In this document: piece after piece, positions 29,192 to 37,092 of the stretch | How positions within the stretch are numbered: the stretch's first letter is position 1 | Layout of the letters: each line of letters begins with the position of its first letter | Notes under the pieces: generated by a model | Databases searched by the model: none | What the model saw: the letters and a program-made list of their open reading frames with translations, nothing else | Told to the model about the DNA's origin: nothing | Translations under genes and position numbers: made by a program | Origin: Teredinibacter turnerae | GTDB taxonomy: Bacteria; Pseudomonadota; Gammaproteobacteria; Pseudomonadales; Cellvibrionaceae | Length of the DNA stretch: 64,000 nucleotides | NCBI RefSeq assembly: GCF_037935975.1 | Contig: NZ_CP149817.1 | Location: 2,480,001-2,544,000, forward strand | Direction: 5' to 3'

Positions 29192-30229
29192 TCAGGCGTT
29201 ATCGGTTGCGTTAGTCTGTGGGGCGGAGTCCTGTGCTTTTTCCGTTTCCTTGGGCGCATCAGTGAGATCGCACATCAGCGGTTTACGCACTTTATAGCTG
29301 CGCACATTGGTGGTTTGGAAAAATATTCGGCTGAGGATTTCGGACAATACACCGGTGGTTAAAAATTGCAGGGACGCAATAATCATGATGCTCGCGAATA
29401 AAAGCAGAGGTCTGTCGCCAATGTCGGCACCTAGAAAGATCTTGATGAATACCAGGTAGCTCATTAAAGCGCCGCCGATCATCCCAACCCATAGGCCAAT
29501 TGAGCCGAAAAAATGGCCAGGGCGTGCGCGGAATTTGAGGAAGAAAAAAACCGTTACCAGGTCGATTACCACGCGGAAGGTGCGGCTAATTCCATACTTG
29601 GATTCGCCGGCCATTCGGGCGCGATGGTTGACATTAGTTTGGCCAATCCGGTGTGGCGGGCACACAGTTGCCATCCAAACAGGGATGAAACGGTGCATTT
29701 CGCCATAAAGCCGAATCTGCTTGACTACATCAGCGCGATATACCTTAAGGCTGCAGCCATAGTCGTCCAGCTTTACGCCGCTCACGCGCTGGATCAATTT
29801 ATTAGCGATACGGGACGGTAGCTTGCGCGAAACCATCGCGTCCTGGCGGTGTTTCCGCCAGCCCTGCAGCAGGTCCAGGTCGCGCTCTAAAAGCTCGCGT
29901 ACCAGGCGCGGAATATCGGCAGGATCGTTTTGCAAGTCGCCATCCATGGTGGCGATCAATTCAGTTTGCGCTGCGTCTATACCCGCCTGCATGGCTGCAG
30001 TCTGGCCAAAATTGCGTTGCAGCTCGATGTGTTGAAAGCGCTCGCCATATTCGTCCACGCAGGCATTCATTCTCGCGGAAGTGCCATCGCGACTGCCGTC
30101 GTTAACAATAATTACGAACCAGTCGCCAGCATAGCTTTCCAGTGCTGACTGCAAGGCTTCGAAAAGAGGTTTTACATTGTCTTCTTCGTTGTAAACGGGA
30201 ATAACGACGGTGAGACTGGGTAACAGCAT
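29192..30229 (-). CDS. GT2 glycosyltransferase, ArnC/DPM1-like (polyprenyl-phosphate sugar synthase)
   Basis: 345 residues. The N-terminal GT-A domain has TVVIPVYNEEDNVKPL, an ATMDGDLQNDPADIPRL (DxD) motif and LLQGWRKHRQD; two C-terminal transmembrane helices (around FFGSIGLWVGMIGGALMSYL and LFASIMIIASLQFL) match ArnC and dolichol-phosphate mannose synthases. It should couple a nucleotide sugar to undecaprenyl phosphate, feeding the two GT39 enzymes downstream. The last ~30 residues form a polar tail. Confidence 0.9.
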   Translation of the reverse strand: MLLPSLTVVIPVYNEEDNVKPLFEALQSALESYAGDWFVIIVNDGSRDGTSARMNACVDEYGERFQHIELQRNFGQTAAMQAGIDAAQTELIATMDGDLQNDPADIPRLVRELLERDLDLLQGWRKHRQDAMVSRKLPSRIANKLIQRVSGVKLDDYGCSLKVYRADVVKQIRLYGEMHRFIPVWMATVCPPHRIGQTNVNHRARMAGESKYGISRTFRVVIDLVTVFFFLKFRARPGHFFGSIGLWVGMIGGALMSYLVFIKIFLGADIGDRPLLLFASIMIIASLQFLTTGVLSEILSRIFFQTTNVRSYKVRKPLMCDLTDAPKETEKAQDSAPQTNATDNA

Positions 30230-30247
30230 AGCTCGAGCTTACCTGTA

Positions 30248-31153
30248 TTAATCAATTAAGCGAGAAGAAGATCGGCCGCGGAGCAGGGTGAAGCCCACAA
30301 TGCCGATCATGATGTTCGTAACAAAAATAAAAATATGCACATTGACAGCAACCCGCACCAGAGATTCCAGCGAGTAGCCCAGCGGCGCCAGTGGCATGGC
30401 AAACACCAGCTCAAACGTGCCTGCATTGGCGAACCCGGTAACTGGCGAGAGCGCGCTGCCATCTGCAAGTATGGTGGCGATCCAGCTGTGTGCCAGTGGA
30501 ATCTGACCAAGTAATGCGGCGAGATAGGCCAGCGCGAAGAGTTTCACGGTCCATATGGCAAGGGTAAAAAGGTAAAGCGTTATCCAGTCTCGCGGGGTGG
30601 CTACCAGGCGAGACGCGAATGCGAGTTTTGGCAATCGGCTGCAAGCAATACTCAGTATTTTCATTCCGACGGGCAACCCCGCGATAAGGGCGAATGGCGC
30701 TATCAGCGCGTAGCTTTCCAGCCACAAATCGCCGGCAAAGAACGTTAACAGACAAAGCAGAACGTGGGCGTCGAACAGGCGCATAATCACCAATACTGCG
30801 GTGGAGTAGCGGTAGTCTATTGCTAACTGGTGTTTGCTTAACGCAGGCAATACCAGCTCACCAAGGCGCATAGGCAGTAAGAAGCTTACGGTGTTGTGAA
30901 CAAAACTGACCGCAGCTACGCGCTCAAAGGCGACAGGTTGCTGCAAGCGGTAAGCAAAATACACGCGTGCAACACGCAGTACATGGCTAACGAAAACACC
31001 GCAGGCCAGCAGACCAACAGCGTACACCGATAGCTCACTCCATGCGGCGAGTGTGTCGCGCCAGCCATAATTAACCTGTACCCAATACACCACGGCGAAT
31101 AGCATGGCCGAGGCAAGGAGTATTTTCAGGGTGTTAGTCAGATATTTGGGCAT
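30248..31153 (-). CDS. LPG_synthase_TM / UPF0104 family membrane protein (flippase-like)
   Basis: 301 residues with about eight transmembrane helices. The LPG_synthase_TM (AglD/UPF0104) pattern is seen in VSFVHNTVSFLLPMRLGELV and in LSPVTGFANAGTFELVFAMP. Only the membrane domain is present; the catalytic domain of MprF is absent. Relatives in glycan operons are thought to flip lipid-linked sugars. It is the first gene of this five-gene minus-strand operon, with 18 bases before the GT2 gene. Flippase activity here is inference from context. Confidence 0.82.
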   Translation of the reverse strand: MPKYLTNTLKILLASAMLFAVVYWVQVNYGWRDTLAAWSELSVYAVGLLACGVFVSHVLRVARVYFAYRLQQPVAFERVAAVSFVHNTVSFLLPMRLGELVLPALSKHQLAIDYRYSTAVLVIMRLFDAHVLLCLLTFFAGDLWLESYALIAPFALIAGLPVGMKILSIACSRLPKLAFASRLVATPRDWITLYLFTLAIWTVKLFALAYLAALLGQIPLAHSWIATILADGSALSPVTGFANAGTFELVFAMPLAPLGYSLESLVRVAVNVHIFIFVTNIMIGIVGFTLLRGRSSSRLID

Positions 31154-31280
31154 GTAAAAAATAAAGAGGGTGAGCCGTCGGATTAGCGGGCGCTTTATAC
31201 CATAGATGGGCCGTCAAACACTAACTAAGCCGCCATTGCCGCAACGGGATCGGGATTGTTTAGTCGCTGGATCGATAACG

Positions 31281-32054
31281 CTAGCGCAGGTTGCGGCTTA
31301 TTGAGCCTGCCAATTGCTGGAAGCGTTGTTGGAGTTTATTGGGGGCCTGAACGATTTGGATAGTGATGTTGTCACGCCCACCGTTTTTCAGCGCGGCTTC
31401 CAGAAGTGCGGCGGTCGCCGCTGCAACCGAGTTCGCCTGTTTTAGCAAGTCGGCGATATCGGCATCAGATACTGCGTCAGTTAAGCCATCACTGCACAGC
31501 AACAGCCAATCACCGGGCTGCCATTGCGCGTCAAACAGGCCAACATTGACTTCCGGGAGATCGAGCGCTCCCAAGCATTGAGTGATAATATTTTTTTCGG
31601 GATGGGTGGTAAATTCCTCCGGTGTTATAGCGCCGGAGTCCAGCAACATTTGCACGTAAGAATGGTCTTTGGTGAGTTGGCGTAGCGGCGTTTCTGAAGA
31701 TGGCGCAAAAAGGTAGGCGCGGCTGTCGCCTACCCAGGCGAGTTGAAAGCGATCCTGGCTGGAGGCAAGGGCAACCACTGTGGAGCCCATTCCTGCGCCA
31801 CCAACGCCCGCATCAGCTGCGTCCAGTACCGCTTTGTGGCTGGTTTGCACCGCGTCCGCAAGCGAAGCGCCGCCGAGAAATGCTTCGCGCAGCGTATTGC
31901 AAGCAATTGAGCTGGCAACTTCTCCAGCGGCGTGGCCTCCCATCCCATCGGCCACCACCCACAGGCCTTGCAGGGGCAGTGAAATATGACAATCTTCGTT
32001 GTTGTTTCTTTGCAATCCCACGTCAGTTACTGCGCAGTATTCAGTCAGGAACAT
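31281..32054 (-). CDS. PP2C-family serine/threonine protein phosphatase
   Basis: 257 residues from the ATG at 32054. All metal-binding PP2C motifs are present: RNNNEDC, WVVADGMGGHAAGE, WVGDSRAYLF, LLLCSDGLTDAVSD and GGRDNITI. It removes phosphate from Ser/Thr and is close to Stp1/PppA-type bacterial phosphatases. A double FHA-domain protein is divergently encoded at 32772; FHA domains read phosphothreonine, so the two may act in the same pathway, although no Ser/Thr kinase gene lies in the window. Confidence 0.93.
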   Translation of the reverse strand: MFLTEYCAVTDVGLQRNNNEDCHISLPLQGLWVVADGMGGHAAGEVASSIACNTLREAFLGGASLADAVQTSHKAVLDAADAGVGGAGMGSTVVALASSQDRFQLAWVGDSRAYLFAPSSETPLRQLTKDHSYVQMLLDSGAITPEEFTTHPEKNIITQCLGALDLPEVNVGLFDAQWQPGDWLLLCSDGLTDAVSDADIADLLKQANSVAAATAALLEAALKNGGRDNITIQIVQAPNKLQQRFQQLAGSISRNLR

Positions 32055-32771
32055 GAACCATCCAAAAAAGCTCAAGGATTTTGTCGGAGACTAAACCAAA
32101 ACCGTAATAGTGTCTTCACAATCCCGACGATAATGTTTTGTTTTACGCCATCAGTCACAATCACCCGCCGAAGCACCAATGACATGAAACAATCAAATGC
32201 GAGTATAGAGCAGTGTGGCTGCTCACAGCGGTTTACCCAAATGGCAAAACATGCAAAATGGTCGCGTTGGTATTCATACAGATGTTGAGTATTAGACCGG
32301 CTTCACCGGGTGAAAATTCCCCTGGTAGGTGAAGAGAGTCTCAACGGGCAACAAAGAGAGTCTCAACGGGCAGTAAAGAAAGTCTCAACGGGCAGCCAAA
32401 AAAGTCTCAGCGGCAAGCGAAGAGCGTGCGGACGTTTACACTCCCAGCGCTGTATTCTCGGTTTGAATGATTAAGTATTTAGCGAAACTGATAATCTTTA
32501 CGTGCGCTGTTTCACTTGAGCGGCGTGAATAATGACATTTTGAGCTGCCCGCTGGGTTTGCATCACCGATTATGGTTTACTTGGCGTGCTTATGCAGTAC
32601 TAGGGTCTGTTAGTGCTTCAAGCGACTGTTTTTTGTGCGGAACCGCGCCGCGAAGCTGGAATTTACTCGGCTCGCTCTTTGTGTGTTATTGCTGCCATTC
32701 CCTTTTTGAACAAAGAGCATTGCTGGCAGCCCGCCTACTTAATTCAACGAGATATCTGATTACGACACCCG
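32055..32771. other. Gene-free divergent region between PP2C and FHA genes
   Basis: 717 bases with no convincing coding sequence. It holds the tandem array at 32334-32420 and otherwise no recognised RNA. It should contain both divergent promoters, but none could be pinned down by eye. Confidence 0.5.
32334..32420. repeat. Short tandem repeat, about 22 bp x 4
   Basis: Four imperfect units share the core AGTCTCAACGGGCA; the first two are 22 bases long, the third 23, and the fourth is degenerate (AGTCTCAGCGGCAAGC). The first two units contain the small dyad GAGAGTCTC. They lie about 350 bases before the FHA gene. Confidence 0.8.
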
Positions 32772-33674
32772 ATGCTCCAATTACAATTCAAAGATGCCAG
32801 TCGCAAAACCCTGTGGCTGGTGGAACAGAGCTATACCATAGGTTCGTCCGCTCAGTGCACGCTGACGATCACCGATGTCCGCTTAAAGCCGCACCACGCT
32901 GATCTGCTATTGGATGGCGATGTTGGGCAGATTCGCAATCTACAAGCCGACAACCAAATTCGCGTCAATGGGATTCCCGTTTCCGATTCACACCCCATTG
33001 CGCATGGAGACCGCCTTACCCTTGGTATGACTGAACTGGCGGTCATTGACCCGAAGCGCCACACCATGGAAACCGAGGCCGCAGAGCGCGCTGCTAAGGC
33101 AGAGGGACATTGGTTGCTCAAACCTATGAGTCGGGCGCTGGGCGAGCGCCAGTACATTGTTAACGAAACTGCCGTGATCGGGCGGGCGCGTGAGTGCGAT
33201 ATCAGCCTGGGCGTGGCTCATCTATCGCGCCGGCACGCTCGTCTGACGGTTACCGAGCGCGGCTTGAGAGTCGACGACCTGGACTCAGCCAACGGGACAT
33301 TTGTTAACGGTCAACGGATTAAAACGGCCGTACTCAAGCCTGGTGATCAGCTCAGTTTCGATGCCATTCAATTTCAAATCAGTGGCCCACAAGTTGATCT
33401 GGATGTCACCACAGTGCGCCCGGTGATTAGCGTTCAACAAGCGAAAAGCCAGCCAGCAAGCGGCCCTCAACGGTCGGCACGTGCTGCACCCCGCGATATT
33501 TCCCGCCCGGGGCAGATGGGGCATCAGGAAATCGCCGCCGCAACTGCGCGCAGCCTAACCGCTACCCACCGTTCGACTGGTAATGCAGGCCACTGGATGA
33601 TAATTCTCGCGTCTCTGGGCTTGTGTGCCGTCATAGGCTTGCTTGTTGCGAAGTATTTTGGAGTCTTTGGTTAG
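32772..33674 (+). CDS. Double FHA-domain membrane protein
   Basis: 300 residues. The first forkhead-associated domain (about 1-100) is partly degenerate (SYTIGSSAQCTLTITD, then NQIRVNGIPV). The second (about 120-205) is canonical: VIGRARECDISL, LSRRHARL and DLDSANGTFVNGQRI, with the Gly-Arg, Ser-x-x-His and Asn-Gly residues that bind phosphothreonine. A Pro/Ser-rich linker leads to a C-terminal transmembrane helix (HWMIILASLGLCAVIGLLVA). It probably recruits phosphorylated partners to the inner membrane. It is divergent from the PP2C gene and followed after 81 bases by a DUF5610 gene. Confidence 0.9.
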   Translation: MLQLQFKDASRKTLWLVEQSYTIGSSAQCTLTITDVRLKPHHADLLLDGDVGQIRNLQADNQIRVNGIPVSDSHPIAHGDRLTLGMTELAVIDPKRHTMETEAAERAAKAEGHWLLKPMSRALGERQYIVNETAVIGRARECDISLGVAHLSRRHARLTVTERGLRVDDLDSANGTFVNGQRIKTAVLKPGDQLSFDAIQFQISGPQVDLDVTTVRPVISVQQAKSQPASGPQRSARAAPRDISRPGQMGHQEIAAATARSLTATHRSTGNAGHWMIILASLGLCAVIGLLVAKYFGVFG

Positions 33675-33755
33675 AACCAAACTGTATTTAAGTTAGCGCC
33701 TCGGCTGCCGAAACCCCTGTTAACACACGTATGGGACGACGCACCGGAGCAACTG

Positions 33756-35147
33756 ATGATGCATTCACTTAGCCCTTCACAACGACATTCGCAAAGTTAC
33801 GCTCAGACCCAAACCACGACTGTCCGCTGGCAGTCGTCTTACCAGAGTAACCAGACCCAAAGTGACGGTTCGCAGGTAACGGTATCGGCGCAACTGTCGA
33901 CGTCATACAGCTCCGAGACTCGCTACATCCCTGGCTCCAATCGCCCTCCAGTCACCTATGAGCCGCCAGATCGCTGGCAGCGAGCGGCTGGCAATGGCGC
34001 GACTAATACCCATCACACGGAAACCGAGAAAACGGCTGATGCTCCGCCCGTTAGCCAGCCGAAAGAGCGCAACAGCGCGGCTACTACTATCCTGGCGTTT
34101 ATCGAGCAACGGCTCGCGACTGATCTGGAAGAGGGGGCTTCTCCAGAGCAATTGCAGAGTCGTTTGCAAGCCGGCATGGATGGGTTTCTTCAGGGGTACA
34201 ACGAAGCGCTCGAGCAACTCAAAGCGATGGGCTTCTATGAGGGCAGTGTAAAAACAGCGGTGGATGAAACCTACGAACAAATGATGTCCGGGTTTAAAGA
34301 GCTGGCCGATCAATATGGGCTGGAAATGCCAACTGTGGCCGAACAGAGTGGCGACAGTAGTAAACTCACCCAGCCAGTCCAGGATGCTCCCCAGGTGATC
34401 AGCAGTAGCCCGGCAGACGCGTTCGCCGGTTTCTTGGCCAAAATTTATGAAAAAATAGAAGCAACCTCGTTGGCTACCCTCATGGCGCCGACGTCGGATT
34501 TTTATAGTTTCCTGGACGCCGAGGCGTCAGAAAGCCGGTCTTTTAGCTTTAACTTGCGCACCCAGGACGGTGATCAGGTGACGATTGAAACCTACGGCGA
34601 TCGGGGTATGCGTGCCCAAGCCGATGGCGACTCGGTGCGGTTGGATGTGGCTGGAATGGAGAATCTAAGCTTTCGTGTTAAAGGCGATCTGGATGCTGGC
34701 GAACTTAATGCTATTTCTGAATTGTTATCACAAGTTAATGATATTGCAGATGTTTTCTTTGCTGGTGATGTTGAGCAGGCGTTTAACAAAGCGTTGGAAG
34801 TCGGGTTCGATTCAGACGAGATCGCCCGCTTCTCGGTAAATCTGACCCATGTGCAATACCGTCGACTGGATGAGGCTTATGGCAGCGTTGCTCAAGGCAA
34901 TGTGCGGGGTCCACAGAGCAATGGTGATGCGCACCAGCCCCTGGCAGACAATAAGTTTGAAAAACTGAGTGCATTTATTCAGCAGCTTAATGAGCTGCGC
35001 GAACGCACCGGTAATCTCGGTATTCAAGGCGATGCACTTAAAGACCTGGTGCGTTTCGCCAGCGAGGCCCGCTTTGGGAACCACCCGCAGTTTGATCGTT
35101 TTGCTCCCTTTGTGAGCGGTCTCATGGAGGACTTGGCGCGGGCGTAA
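33756..35147 (+). CDS. DUF5610 domain protein
   Basis: 463 residues. After a low-complexity Ser/Gln/Thr N-terminus (about 1-105), a helical block at 105-190 (ILAFIEQRLATDLEEGASPE, then LQSRLQAGMDGFLQGYNEAL) matches DUF5610. The C-terminal half has a beta-rich region (SFSFNLRTQDGDQVTIETYG) and helices. There is no signal peptide or transmembrane segment. GGAG lies eight bases before the ATG at 33756; a second ATG follows directly at 33759. Family function is unknown. Its place after the FHA protein may mean it belongs to the same pathway; that is inference. Confidence 0.75.
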   Translation: MMHSLSPSQRHSQSYAQTQTTTVRWQSSYQSNQTQSDGSQVTVSAQLSTSYSSETRYIPGSNRPPVTYEPPDRWQRAAGNGATNTHHTETEKTADAPPVSQPKERNSAATTILAFIEQRLATDLEEGASPEQLQSRLQAGMDGFLQGYNEALEQLKAMGFYEGSVKTAVDETYEQMMSGFKELADQYGLEMPTVAEQSGDSSKLTQPVQDAPQVISSSPADAFAGFLAKIYEKIEATSLATLMAPTSDFYSFLDAEASESRSFSFNLRTQDGDQVTIETYGDRGMRAQADGDSVRLDVAGMENLSFRVKGDLDAGELNAISELLSQVNDIADVFFAGDVEQAFNKALEVGFDSDEIARFSVNLTHVQYRRLDEAYGSVAQGNVRGPQSNGDAHQPLADNKFEKLSAFIQQLNELRERTGNLGIQGDALKDLVRFASEARFGNHPQFDRFAPFVSGLMEDLARA

Positions 35148-35301
35148 CTGGTATGATTAAGTCTCAGGTTTTTCTGGCGTAGCCAGGGAATCTCTCGCAA
35201 TGTGTGCGGTGGAAAGCGACCTTTTCTCCGCGCTCGTACGCTCGGGTGATTGAAGCCCGATTCTTTATTTCAAACGTCAAATACTCTTCCAGATTAAAGC
35301 C

Positions 35302-35544
35302 GTGCACATATATTTATATTCCACTCTTGGTTGTCATCTCTGCGAGCAGGCGAAAGCCGTGATCGAACACGTATTGGCGGATAAATCATTTAAATTGTCT
35401 GAAATCGACATTGCCGAAAAGGATCAACTGCTGGAACAATACGGACTGGTCATTCCAGTCGTTCAGTTCGGCGATGATGAACAACGGCAGCTCGGTTGGC
35501 CATTTGACGAACAGCAGTTTTTCGATTGGCTGCAAACTTTTTAA
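35302..35544 (+). CDS. Glutaredoxin-like (DUF836) thiol protein
   Basis: An 80-residue thioredoxin-fold protein with a CxxC active site in STLGCHLCEQAKAV near residue 12 and the cis-proline in GLVIPVVQF. The start is a GTG at 35302. Glutaredoxin-like proteins of this size (DUF836) occur widely and probably reduce or carry disulfides. It is 26 bases upstream of the AlkB gene and is likely co-transcribed. Confidence 0.85.
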   Translation: MHIYLYSTLGCHLCEQAKAVIEHVLADKSFKLSEIDIAEKDQLLEQYGLVIPVVQFGDDEQRQLGWPFDEQQFFDWLQTF

Positions 35545-35570
35545 TTGTCTCAAGGTGATAGCCGCGCAAG

Positions 35571-36194
35571 GTGCAGCAGGATATTTTTGCAAACTCAAGC
35601 CGCAGTGAAATCGTCGATCTTGGCGATAACGCCTGGTTGGATATTTTTCCGCAATGGATTGCAACGGCTCAAGCTCGCGTATTGTTTAATTTATTGCTGC
35701 AGGAGTGCCAGTGGGAACAGCCGGCGATTCGTATCGCAGGGCGCGACCTTCCAATTCCACGCTTGCAATGCTGGTACGGGGATAAAGGTGCTGTGCTGCG
35801 GTATTCTGGTAAATCTTTTCCACCGCACCCTTGGTTAAAACCCCTTGCTGAGTTGAATATGCAGCTTGCAACCGTTTGCAAACGACGGTTTAACAGTGTG
35901 TTAGTCAATTGTTATCGCGACGGTTCGGATAGTGTCGGTTGGCATGCTGACGACGAGCCGGAGTTAGGTGAAAAGCCCCTGATTGCATCAATTAGTTTGG
36001 GGGCCACCCGGCGGTTTTCGTTAAAACATAAATTCGATCAACAGCAAAAAACGTCACGACACATTCAACTGCGCGACGGCGATTTAGTGATAATGCGGGG
36101 AAATACGCAGGCAAACTGGGTTCACGCAATTCAAAAAACCACTTCATCCGTGGGGCCGAGAATAAACCTCACCTTTCGTAACATTCGCTGCTGA
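35571..36194 (+). CDS. alkB: AlkB-family 2-oxoglutarate/Fe(II) dioxygenase
   Basis: 207 residues. The iron ligands are seen in GWHADDEPELG (HxD) and in the distal NWVHAIQKT (His); RINLTFRNI carries the arginine that binds 2-oxoglutarate; NCYRDGSDSVGWH matches the nucleotide-recognition segment. The protein resembles the AlkB homologue (ALKBH2/3-like) group that removes alkyl groups from DNA bases by oxidation. The start is GTG at 35571. No ada-like regulator is next to it. Confidence 0.9.
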   Translation: MQQDIFANSSRSEIVDLGDNAWLDIFPQWIATAQARVLFNLLLQECQWEQPAIRIAGRDLPIPRLQCWYGDKGAVLRYSGKSFPPHPWLKPLAELNMQLATVCKRRFNSVLVNCYRDGSDSVGWHADDEPELGEKPLIASISLGATRRFSLKHKFDQQQKTSRHIQLRDGDLVIMRGNTQANWVHAIQKTTSSVGPRINLTFRNIRC

Positions 36195-36438
36195 AATTAC
36201 TGCTAGGACGCTGCCGTGTTTCCCGCAAGTTGCGTGCAGGGCAAAACCGGGCCTAGTTGGCATAGCGCAAAAAAAACACGATTCTCAGCGGCGGCGGGAA
36301 TCAGCCCTAGGCAGAAAAGGGCACCAATGGTAAATTGGGCTGGCGCTGAATTTATGGACAAAATTCAGTTCTATCCTTTAAAAAGAAGCGGTCATGTATA
36401 CAAGTCATGACTAAAAAAGACGAATACGGGGAATACGA

Positions 36439-37092
36439 GTGACAAGAATTTTGGTCGCCGACGATCACGACTTGGTGCGCATGGGTATTGTACGCATGCT
36501 CCAGGACGTCGAAGGTTTCGAAGTTGTAGGCGAGGCAAAAACCGGCGAGCAAGCGATTGCCCTCTCTCGTGAGTTACAGCCGCAAGTTGTGCTTATGGAC
36601 GTGAAAATGCCGGGTATCGGTGGCCTGGAGGCGACGCGTAAAATTCTGGCATCCTGCTCCCATACCCGCGTGGTTGCAGTTACCGCTGTTTCCGACGATT
36701 TGTTCCCGGAGCGGTTGATGAAAGCCGGTGCGTCTGGTTATGTCACCAAAGGCGCCGGATTCGACGAAATTATCGATGCTGTCCACTCTGTGATGAATGG
36801 CAACTTATATATGAGCTCCACTATTGCCCAGCAGTTGGCGCTTCGTACGTTTTCTGGGGCAAAAGGCGATGCTTCTCCGTTTGAAGCGCTGTCAGAGCGT
36901 GAGCTGCAAACGGCGATTATGATAGCCAATGGATCTCGGGTTCACGAAATTGCAGAATCGTTTTGTGTCAGCCCGAAAACAGTCAATACCTATCGATACC
37001 GTATTTTTGATAAACTCAGCATCAATAGCGACGTAGAGCTGGCTCTGCTCGCGGTAAAGCACAAATTACTTGATGTCGATAGCTTGTCTTAA
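36439..37092 (+). CDS. gacA: GacA/UvrY-type response regulator
   Basis: 217 residues. The receiver domain has the acidic pair in VADDHDLVRMG, the phospho-acceptor Asp in VVLMDVKMPG (about residue 54), and the conserved Thr and Lys (AVTAVS, YVTKGAG). A LuxR-type HTH follows (LSERELQTAIMIANG, VSPKTVNTYRYRIFDKL). Placement directly before uvrC is the classic gacA/uvrY arrangement; the TAA stop shares a base with the uvrC ATG. It is expected to drive the small RNAs that sequester CsrA (csrA at 2357). The start is GTG. The preceding 244 bases hold no gene. Confidence 0.95.
   Translation: MTRILVADDHDLVRMGIVRMLQDVEGFEVVGEAKTGEQAIALSRELQPQVVLMDVKMPGIGGLEATRKILASCSHTRVVAVTAVSDDLFPERLMKAGASGYVTKGAGFDEIIDAVHSVMNGNLYMSSTIAQQLALRTFSGAKGDASPFEALSERELQTAIMIANGSRVHEIAESFCVSPKTVNTYRYRIFDKLSINSDVELALLAVKHKLLDVDSLS

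Noticed and set aside
32334-32420. CRISPR-like short repeats
   Set aside because: Units are directly tandem (22 bp) with only 5-8 bases between cores, too short for spacers.
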